From Verrucomicrobiales bacterium (GTDB lineage Bacteria; Verrucomicrobiota; Verrucomicrobiia; Limisphaerales; UBA1096), in NCBI GenBank assembly GCA_011523195.1, contig WTHH01000086.1, positions 1 through 6,447 on the forward strand: 6,447 bases of DNA. The letters run 5' to 3'. Positions 1-5,654 of the stretch are shown here, in pieces (position 1 is the stretch's first letter; each line of letters begins with the position of its first letter). The position numbers and the translations under genes are program-made. The notes under the pieces are model-generated. The model had not been told where the DNA came from, searched no databases, and saw only the letters and a list, made by a program, of their open reading frames with translations.

Positions 1-448
1 GGCCGGAGGTGTGCGTCAGCAAATGCCGAATCGTAACCGCGCCCTTGCCGTTTTTCTTGAAGTCGGGAATCCATTTTTCAACCCGATCGTCGAGGCCCAG
101 TTTTCCCTGCTCGATCAGCAGGGCGATGGCCGGTGCCGTGGCGATCACCTTTGTCAATGACGCGGCGTCAAAAATCGTGTCGGCTGTCATCGGCGATCGC
201 TCCGGCTTGGCCGCCTTGTCGCCAAACGCTTTCTGGTAGACCTCTCTGCCACTCTCGATTCGCACGACAGCGCCGGGCGCTTTTCCGGCGGCGATCGCCT
301 GCCCGATGGCAGAGTCGATCTCCTCGAGCTTGGCCAAGCGGAACACCGAAGAAAGCGACACCAGCTTGGTCGGGGGCGGAGTTGGCGGCGTTTGGCAGCC
401 GACCAGAGCCAAACTGAGGACGATGAGAACGGAACGATTCATGCGCAT
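1..448 (-). CDS. Beta-lactamase-family serine hydrolase, lipoprotein; partial (C-terminus beyond left edge)
   Basis: My reading of the minus strand gives an open frame of about 149 codons that runs off the left edge without a stop. The N-terminus is a lipoprotein signal: basic start (MRMNR), hydrophobic stretch, then a lipobox LVGC with the acylated Cys at about residue 18, followed by a proline/threonine-rich linker. The mature part resembles the beta-lactamase/PBP-like family (Pfam PF00144): a PGAVV strand near residues 58-62, the catalytic SxxK motif as S97-L-T-K100 in context DAASLTK, and LLTHTSG at the cut end, a typical family signature. Members are serine esterases, D-Ala-D-Ala peptidases or beta-lactamases, and substrate cannot be predicted here. 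The later Tyr and C-terminal motifs lie outside the window. The start is uncertain: ATG at 448, ATG at 442, or TTG at 454, which sits 8 nt from a GGAG at 466-463. The gene is divergent from sdhC. Confidence 0.88.
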   Translation of the reverse strand, partial: MRMNRSVLIVLSLALVGCQTPPTPPPTKLVSLSSVFRLAKLEEIDSAIGQAIAAGKAPGAVVRIESGREVYQKAFGDKAAKPERSPMTADTIFDAASLTKVIATAPAIALLIEQGKLGLDDRVEKWIPDFKKNGKGAVTIRHLLTHTSG

Positions 449-547
449 GGCCAAACGTAACGCTCCGTTGCTATTTGCCCAAGCGCAACATTTCGCCTCG
501 ACGATTAATATTGTTATAGTTAATTTGCCTGAGCTTTTTTGCGCCTC
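449..547. promoter_or_regulatory. Divergent intergenic region, probable promoters for sdhCAB and the serine hydrolase
   Basis: This is the only non-coding stretch upstream of the sdh operon, so promoters for both directions should lie here. An AT-rich core at about 503-526 stands out from its GC-richer flanks. On the plus strand TATAGT at 515-520 is a reasonable -10-like hexamer, but the sequence 18 nt upstream (TTTCGC, 491-496) is a poor -35, so a sigma-70 assignment is weak. The core also holds a short inverted repeat, ATTAA (504-508) and TTAAT (520-524), which could be an operator or chance in AT-rich DNA. GAG at 531-533 is the only Shine-Dalgarno-like element near sdhC. On the minus strand GGAG at 466-463 could serve the serine hydrolase. 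Confidence 0.4.
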
Positions 548-1336
548 ATGTCACTGGCTCACAACATTTTCAATACATCGCTTGGCCGAAAGTACCTCAT
601 GGCCCTCACAGGCGCAGGGTTATTCGGCTTTGTTGTGATGCACATGCTCGGCAACCTTACGATCTTCGCCGGGCCGGCAGCCATCAACGAGTACGCTGCC
701 AAGCTTCACAGCTTAGGGCCTCTGCTCTGGGTGGCGCGAATTGGGCTACTGGTGATGGCTGCAATTCACATCTGGGCCGCCGTCAAATTGTCCTCCGAAA
801 ACAAAAAGGCCCGACAGGTACGCTACGAGGGCGCGGTGGAACCGGTTGATGTGCACCGCAAAAACCAGATCGTTTCCCGCTACGCCTCTCGCACGATGAT
901 TTACAGCGGCCTAATCATCGCGGCATTCGCTTTTTACCACCTCGCCCACTTCACGTGGAAGGTGCCGCAGATCAACGGCGTCGTGGCAGACTTCGAGGAG
1001 TTCTACGTTCACGAGGAGGACGCCGGGGAAAATCAGGTAGCGTTCGAAACTCCCCTGCCGGAGGGCAAAGGCGAGGAGGGCAAAAACGCGGTGGACGTCT
1101 ACCGGATGGTGAAAACAGGTTTCGGCGTCTGGTGGGTGTCCGTTTTTTACGTCGTAGCGGTAGGGCTGCTTTGTGTCCACCTGAGCCACGGCTTGAGTGC
1201 GATGTTCCAGTCGCTTGGCTTCAAGACGAAGTCCACTGAAAAATTAATCAATCGGTTCGCCTGCACAGCCTCATGGCTGCTATTCATCGGCTATGTGTCG
1301 GTGCCGCTTGCAGTCCTATTTGGATTCGTTAAATAA
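548..1336 (+). CDS. sdhC: Succinate dehydrogenase cytochrome b subunit (type B, b558 family)
   Basis: This 262-residue integral membrane protein anchors SdhA/SdhB and passes electrons to quinone. It matches the SdhC b558 family: an N-terminal SLGRKYLMALTGAGLFGF segment followed by HMLGNL. Five hydrophobic segments lie at about 19-41, 57-81, 113-136, 194-216 and 237-260. Histidines in the first four fit the di-haem pattern of type B enzymes: H32, H74, H131 or H134, and H211 or H214. The loop between segments 2 and 3 and that between 4 and 5 are basic, so by the positive-inside rule they face the cytoplasm. The loop between segments 3 and 4 (about 138-190) is unusually acidic and would face outward. 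I chose ATG 548 because MSLAHNIFNTSLG fits family N-termini; an in-frame TTG at 539, 5 nt after a GAG, is an alternative adding three residues. It is the first gene of the sdhCAB operon, the usual type B order, and ends 1 nt before sdhA. Confidence 0.95.
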   Translation: MSLAHNIFNTSLGRKYLMALTGAGLFGFVVMHMLGNLTIFAGPAAINEYAAKLHSLGPLLWVARIGLLVMAAIHIWAAVKLSSENKKARQVRYEGAVEPVDVHRKNQIVSRYASRTMIYSGLIIAAFAFYHLAHFTWKVPQINGVVADFEEFYVHEEDAGENQVAFETPLPEGKGEEGKNAVDVYRMVKTGFGVWWVSVFYVVAVGLLCVHLSHGLSAMFQSLGFKTKSTEKLINRFACTASWLLFIGYVSVPLAVLFGFVK

Positions 1337-1337
1337 A

Positions 1338-1448
1338 ATGGCCGCCAAGAAAAAAACAACCGCAGCAAAGACCAAGGCCGCAAAAAAAACGACGACGCAG
1401 AAAACCACCCAGCGTGCGGCGAAAAAAGTTTCCCAGAAAAAAGTCCCT
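1338..1448 (+). other. Region encoding the Lys/Ala/Thr-rich tail of SdhA
   Basis: Codons 1-37 of sdhA give 12 Lys, 8 Ala, 8 Thr, 3 Gln, 1 Arg and no acidic residue. This composition recalls histone H1-like or AlgP-like bacterial tails rather than a signal peptide, since there is no hydrophobic core. The DNA contains A7 at 1350-1356, A8 at 1382-1389, A6 at 1422-1427 and A6 at 1437-1442, all within lysine codons. The role is unknown; contact with nucleic acid, acidic lipid, polyphosphate or a partner protein are only possibilities. Confidence 0.85.
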
Positions 1449-3386
1449 TTCAAGCTCGACTCCGCAATCCCTGCCGGTGCGATGAGCGAAAAATGGGACA
1501 AGCACCGCTTCAACCTCAAACTCGTCAACCCAGCAAACAAGCGAAAGTACGAAGTGATCGTCGTCGGCAGCGGCCTGGCAGGTGCCTCCGCAGCGGCCAC
1601 GCTGGCCGAGTTGGGCTACAACGTTAAATGTTTCTGTTATCAGGATAGTCCAAGGCGAGCTCATTCTATCGCTGCACAAGGCGGCATTAATGCTGCAAAA
1701 AATTACCAGAATGATGGAGACTCGGTTTTCCGTCTTTTTCACGATACAGTAAAAGGTGGAGACTACAGGTCACGAGAAGCCAACGTTTACAGGCTTGCAC
1801 AGGTCAGTGTAGATATCATTGACCAATGCGCTGCACAGGGAGTCCCATTCGCCCGTGAATACGGAGGCCTGCTGGCCAACCGCTCGTTCGGCGGGGCGCA
1901 GGTGAGCCGCACATTTTATGCCCGTGGGCAGACCGGCCAGCAACTGCTACTAGGAGCTTACTCCTCGCTCAACCGACAGATAGGCCTTGGTAAGGTGAAG
2001 ATGCATACTCGGACCGAGATGCTTGATGTCGTACTCGTCGACGGACACGCAAAAGGCATTGTAGTCCGCGACATGGTCACAGGAAAAATCAGTCGTCATT
2101 CTGCGCATGCCGTAGTATTGGCAACAGGTGGCTATGGAAATGTTTACTTCCTGTCAACAAACGCGATGGGTTGCAATGTTACCGCGACCTACAGGGCTTA
2201 TAAGCGAGGTGCTGCCTTTTCAAACCCTTGCTTCACTCAGATCCATCCCACTTGCATTCCTGTAAGTGGTGACCATCAAAGTAAACTCACTTTAATGAGC
2301 GAGTCACTTCGCAATGATGGCCGCGTGTGGGTTCCAAAAGATAAGAAAATAGCTGCCAAAATCCGCAGTGGAGAACTCAATCCTAATGACGTAGACGATA
2401 AGGATAGAGACTACTTCTTAGAGCGAAAATACCCTAGCTTCGGCAACCTTGTACCGCGCGATGTCGCTTCGCGCAACGCGAAGGAGGTGTGCGACGAGGG
2501 CCGCGGCGTAGTCGCCTCTGGATTAGGCGTATATTTGGACTTTGCTGATGCTATTGAGCGTATGGGTGAAAACACTGTTCGCGAACGATACGGTAATCTC
2601 TTCAATATGTACGAAAAGATCACTGGGAGTAATGCCTATAAAAACCCTATGACCATTTACCCCGCCGTGCACTATACAATGGGCGGTCTTTGGGTGGACT
2701 ACAATTTGATGAGTAATCTCCCGGGTTTGTTTGCAATCGGAGAAGCGAACTTTTCCGATCATGGTGCAAACCGCCTTGGTGCTAGTGCCCTCATGCAGGG
2801 CTTGGCTGACGGTTACTTTGTACTGCCTTACACAATTGGTCAGTACCTAGCCAATGTCGGCATCGATGACCGACCAAATGATGACGATCCGGCGTTTTCC
2901 GCTGTTCAGCAAGAAGTCGAAACTCGCATTAACAACTTGCTATCAATCAATGGTGACCGTACGCCAACTTCGTTCCATCGAGAGTTGGGGAAGATTATTT
3001 GGGACAATTGCGGAATGTCCCGAAACAAAAAAGGTTTAGAGGAAGCAATCCAGATAATCCCAAAACTTCGCAAGGAGTTTTGGCAAAACCTGTCTGTTCC
3101 TGGCGAAAACGCTGCACTAAATCAGAGCCTCGAGCACGCCGGGCGTGTGGCAGACTTTCTCGAGTTTGGAGAGTTGATGTGCCGCGATGCACTCCAACGC
3201 GAGGAATCCTGCGGCGGCCATTTCCGCGAGGAACACCAAACGCCTGAGGGTGAAGCCAAGCGCAACGATGCCAAGTTTTCATTCGTAAGCGCTTGGGAAT
3301 ATCAGGGGGAAAATAAGATACCTAAACTTCACAAGGAAAACCTAGCTTATGAGGAGGTTAAGATGACTCAAAGGAGCTACAAATGA
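1338..3386 (+). CDS. sdhA: Succinate dehydrogenase flavoprotein subunit with lysine-rich N-terminal extension
   Basis: This 682-residue catalytic subunit oxidises succinate to fumarate on covalently bound FAD, at the cytoplasmic face. The dinucleotide-binding motif GSGLAG is at 77-82. The probable FAD-linking histidine is H109 (AHSIAAQGGINA). Active-site counterparts are H303 (QIHPT), R325 (ESLRNDG), H445 (HYTMGG) and R479 (NRLGASAL). The sequence closely follows the SdhA form that accompanies b558-type SdhC. Residues 1-37 are an extra low-complexity tail of Lys, Ala and Thr; the normal family N-terminus (LDSxIPAG) begins only at about residue 40. The start is ATG 1338, since no other in-frame ATG, GTG or TTG precedes the conserved block and the next Met is residue 49. 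There is no good Shine-Dalgarno; the start lies 1 nt after the sdhC stop, suggesting translational coupling. The 3' end overlaps sdhB by 4 nt (ATGA). Base composition switches sharply within the gene. Confidence 0.97.
   Translation: MAAKKKTTAAKTKAAKKTTTQKTTQRAAKKVSQKKVPFKLDSAIPAGAMSEKWDKHRFNLKLVNPANKRKYEVIVVGSGLAGASAAATLAELGYNVKCFCYQDSPRRAHSIAAQGGINAAKNYQNDGDSVFRLFHDTVKGGDYRSREANVYRLAQVSVDIIDQCAAQGVPFAREYGGLLANRSFGGAQVSRTFYARGQTGQQLLLGAYSSLNRQIGLGKVKMHTRTEMLDVVLVDGHAKGIVVRDMVTGKISRHSAHAVVLATGGYGNVYFLSTNAMGCNVTATYRAYKRGAAFSNPCFTQIHPTCIPVSGDHQSKLTLMSESLRNDGRVWVPKDKKIAAKIRSGELNPNDVDDKDRDYFLERKYPSFGNLVPRDVASRNAKEVCDEGRGVVASGLGVYLDFADAIERMGENTVRERYGNLFNMYEKITGSNAYKNPMTIYPAVHYTMGGLWVDYNLMSNLPGLFAIGEANFSDHGANRLGASALMQGLADGYFVLPYTIGQYLANVGIDDRPNDDDPAFSAVQQEVETRINNLLSINGDRTPTSFHRELGKIIWDNCGMSRNKKGLEEAIQIIPKLRKEFWQNLSVPGENAALNQSLEHAGRVADFLEFGELMCRDALQREESCGGHFREEHQTPEGEAKRNDAKFSFVSAWEYQGENKIPKLHKENLAYEEVKMTQRSYK
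3371..3376 (+). promoter_or_regulatory. Ribosome binding site of sdhB
   Basis: AAGGAG lies inside the last codons of sdhA, 6 nt before the sdhB ATG at 3383. It is the best Shine-Dalgarno of the operon and fixes the sdhB start, which overlaps the sdhA stop as ATGA. Confidence 0.8.
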
Positions 3387-4150
3387 GCGGCAAGGCGATG
3401 AATTTAACACTTCGAATCTGGCGACAGGACGACGCTGAAGACTCCGGCAGATTCGAAACTCATGAGGCAATCGATGTCAGTCCGGATATGTCCTTTCTTG
3501 AGATGCTCGACGTCGTGAACGAGGGCATTATCGCGGACGGCAACGAGCCTATTGCATTTGATTCCGATTGCCGCGAGGGGATCTGCGGCACCTGCTCCAT
3601 GGTCATCAATGGAGTACCCCACGGCGGCCAGCAAGGCACTACTGCCTGCCAGTTGCATATGCGACAGTTCAGTGATAGCGACACCATCACGATCGAGCCT
3701 TGGCGCGCTACTGCCTTTCCAGTGCAACGCGACCTGATCGTCGACCGCTCATCGTTCGACCGCATCCAGCAGGCAGGCGGTTTCATCAGTGTGCGCACCG
3801 GCAGCGTACCTGACGCGAACGCTACACCAGTGCCTAAGGAGGATTCTGACCTCGCGATGGATGCCGCCCAGTGCATCGGCTGCGGCGCCTGCGTTGCAGC
3901 ATGCAAAAACGCCAGCGCGATGCTCTTCGTGGCGGCCAAGGTCTCGCACCTCAGTCTCGTGCCACAGGGCCAACCGGAACGCGAACGCCGCGCCCTGTCC
4001 ATGGTGCAACAGATGGATGACGAAGGCTTCGGCAACTGCACCGTAACCGGCTCATGCGAGGCAGTTTGCCCAAAAGAAATCTCTCTCGACTTCATCACCC
4101 GGATGAACCGCGAATACGGTCGGGCGATCCTCAAGAAAAGCTGCAGCTAA
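3383..4150 (+). CDS. sdhB: Succinate dehydrogenase iron-sulfur subunit
   Basis: This 255-residue protein carries electrons from the SdhA flavin to the SdhC haems and quinone. The N-terminal ferredoxin-like domain binds a 2Fe-2S cluster through C63, C68 and C71 (CREGICGTC) and C89. The C-terminal domain binds the 4Fe-4S and 3Fe-4S clusters through C164, C167, C170 and C174 (CIGCGACVAAC) together with C219, C225 and C229 (CEAVCPKE). All expected ligands are present. Residue 175 is Lys where many SdhB proteins have Pro after the fourth Cys; I regard this as normal variation for the group paired with b558-type SdhC. The length is normal for the family. The start is set by the AAGGAG 6 nt upstream; an in-frame ATG at 3398 is less likely. 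It is the last gene of the operon, ending 36 nt before a convergent gene. Confidence 0.97.
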   Translation: MSGKAMNLTLRIWRQDDAEDSGRFETHEAIDVSPDMSFLEMLDVVNEGIIADGNEPIAFDSDCREGICGTCSMVINGVPHGGQQGTTACQLHMRQFSDSDTITIEPWRATAFPVQRDLIVDRSSFDRIQQAGGFISVRTGSVPDANATPVPKEDSDLAMDAAQCIGCGACVAACKNASAMLFVAAKVSHLSLVPQGQPERERRALSMVQQMDDEGFGNCTVTGSCEAVCPKEISLDFITRMNREYGRAILKKSCS

Positions 4151-4159
4151 ACCATAGTC

Positions 4160-4181
4160 CTTACCCAAGCGCTTGGCTAAG
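4160..4181. terminator. Imperfect palindrome between convergent genes, possible bidirectional terminator
   Basis: The 22-nt inverted repeat has arms CTTACCCAAGC and GCTTGGCTAAG, which pair at 10 of 11 positions with a single C/C mismatch. Its core CCAAGCGCTTGG (4165-4176) is a perfect 12-nt palindrome. It lies in the 36-nt gap between the sdhB stop and the stop of the convergent DUF1501 gene, where a terminator is expected. No T-run follows on either strand, so it is not a classical intrinsic terminator. As a hairpin it would need to leave the central bases unpaired. A protein-binding site is an alternative. Confidence 0.4.
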
Positions 4182-4186
4182 TTCTA

Positions 4187-5644
4187 TTAACTCAACACAT
4201 CATGAATCACGTGGCCGTGGACGTCGGTGAGGCGTCGCTCGAACCCGTTGTGATAAAATGTCAGCCGCTCGTGGTCGAGGCCAAGCAGGTGCAGGATCGT
4301 GGCGTGTAAATCGTAGACGGTGGAGATGTTTTGCTCCGCCTTCCAGCCAAACAAATCCGTTGCACCGAATGTGTGACCTCGCTTGACGCCAGCGCCGGCA
4401 AGCCAAGCGGTGAAGCCGTCGGGATTGTGGTCGCGGCCGCTGGCCCCTTTTTGAAAAGTGGGCATGCGGCCAAACTCGGTGCACCAGACGACCAGCGTAT
4501 CCTCGAGCAGGCCGCGCTGTTTCAGGTCGCGCAACAGGGCCGCAGCGGGTTGGTCTAGCACAGGCCCGTGTTTGGCATATTGCTCGTGCAAAACCTTGTG
4601 GCCATCCCAGTTGCTGACCCCTTCGCCGCCGGTCTGGTAGGCCCCATTGAATAGCTGTACGAAACGCACGCCCTTCTCGAGGAGTCGTCGGGCGAGAATG
4701 CAATTTTTCGCAAAACCGGCCTTGATTGGATTGGAAGCATCATCGGCCCCGTACGCCTTGAGCATGGCGGCTTTCTCGGTGGAAAGATCACTGACTTCCG
4801 GCACGCTGAGCTGCATTCGCGCAGCCAGTTCATAACTGGAAATGCGTGCAGCCAACTCGGTGTCTCCGGGGAATTGTTCAAAGTGGCGCTGGTTCAGGCG
4901 CTGAAGAAAATTGCGTGTGGCCCGATCGCTCCTGGCGCTGACACCGGCGGGACGAGCGAGGTTACGTAGCGGATTATTGGTATTGAAATCCGTGCCCTGA
5001 AACGCTGCAGGCAGAAAACCCGGTCCCCAGTTATTGACGCTGCTTTGCGGTGTGCCACGTGGATCGGGGATGGCCACGTAGGCCGGCAACTCGTCGTTGG
5101 CCGAGCCAAGCGCCCACGTTACCCAGGCGCCCATGCTCGGGAAGCCGTCGAGCGTGTAGCCGGTGGACATGAAATTTTCACCCGGCCCATGCGTGTTCGT
5201 CTTGCCGGTGAGCGAGTGAATGAAACACATCTCGTCGGCCAGCTCGCCAAGCTGCGGCACCAACTCGGAAACCATTTTGCCTGACTGCCCGCGCGGTTTG
5301 AACTCCCATGGGCTTCGGGTGAGATTACCCTGTGCCCCTTGGAATGTTTTTAGTCCCTCCGCACCAGGCATCGGCTGCCCGTTACGTTTGATCAACTCCG
5401 GTTTGTAGTCGAACGTGTCGAGCTGGCTGCATGCGCCAGAGCAGAAAATCACCAGGACGTTTTTCGCCGCAGGAGCAAAATGCGGCGACCGGGCTGCGAA
5501 TGGCTTGGCCGCATCGATCGCCGGTCGGGTCGGGCCATCTTTCGCCAACAACCCCTCGCGCGCCAAAAGACTGGTCAGGGCTATACCGCCTAACCCCTGG
5601 CCGGTACTGCCCAAAAATTGACGACGATTTAAGAGTGAGTTCAT
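4187..5644 (-). CDS. DUF1501 family protein with twin-arginine signal
   Basis: This 485-residue protein belongs to the DUF1501 family (PF07394), grouped by fold with alkaline phosphatases and sulfatases; its substrate is unknown. The N-terminus has a twin-arginine motif (NRRQFLG, R7-R8) followed by a Gly/Ala/Leu-rich segment ending near residue 28, so export by Tat is likely. Family signatures are the early FCSGACSQLDTFDYKPEL segment (67-84), NTHGPGENFMSTG with H152, WDGH at 346-349, and TEFGRMP followed by GRDHNPDGF with H406. These His/Asp residues are candidate metal ligands by analogy only. The early motif reads GACSQ where I recall GGPSH or GAPSQ as usual. ATG 5644 was chosen because an in-frame ATG 39 nt upstream would overlap the preceding gene and precede the Tat motif awkwardly. 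A weak GAGA lies about 8 nt upstream. It starts 10 nt after the DUF1553 gene, so the two are probably co-transcribed. Confidence 0.93.
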   Translation of the reverse strand: MNSLLNRRQFLGSTGQGLGGIALTSLLAREGLLAKDGPTRPAIDAAKPFAARSPHFAPAAKNVLVIFCSGACSQLDTFDYKPELIKRNGQPMPGAEGLKTFQGAQGNLTRSPWEFKPRGQSGKMVSELVPQLGELADEMCFIHSLTGKTNTHGPGENFMSTGYTLDGFPSMGAWVTWALGSANDELPAYVAIPDPRGTPQSSVNNWGPGFLPAAFQGTDFNTNNPLRNLARPAGVSARSDRATRNFLQRLNQRHFEQFPGDTELAARISSYELAARMQLSVPEVSDLSTEKAAMLKAYGADDASNPIKAGFAKNCILARRLLEKGVRFVQLFNGAYQTGGEGVSNWDGHKVLHEQYAKHGPVLDQPAAALLRDLKQRGLLEDTLVVWCTEFGRMPTFQKGASGRDHNPDGFTAWLAGAGVKRGHTFGATDLFGWKAEQNISTVYDLHATILHLLGLDHERLTFYHNGFERRLTDVHGHVIHDVLS

Positions 5645-5654
5645 TACTAGTTTC

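Noticed and set aside
133..638. Plus-strand open frames across the left part of the window
   Set aside because: They are antisense to the serine hydrolase gene, whose minus-strand frame carries a lipobox, SxxK and LLTHTSG; the plus-strand products resemble no family and one runs into sdhC out of frame.
1293..1337. Upstream ATG at 1293 as the sdhA start
   Set aside because: It would overlap sdhC by 44 nt and add residues (MCRCRLQSYLDSLNK) unlike any SdhA; ATG 1338 directly after the sdhC stop fits the operon better.
1316..1742. Minus-strand open frames opposite the start of sdhA
   Set aside because: They are made of the complement of lysine/alanine codons and conserved SdhA sequence; no family resemblance was seen.
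2481..2489. Perfect anti-Shine-Dalgarno match AAGGAGGTG inside sdhA
   Set aside because: It encodes the conserved Lys-Glu-Val of KEVCDEGRG and no suitable in-frame start with a plausible product follows; most likely coincidence of codons.
3460..4134. 224-codon minus-strand frame opposite sdhB
   Set aside because: It is wholly antisense to sdhB, which has all Fe-S ligands; the frame is long because of GC-rich codon bias.
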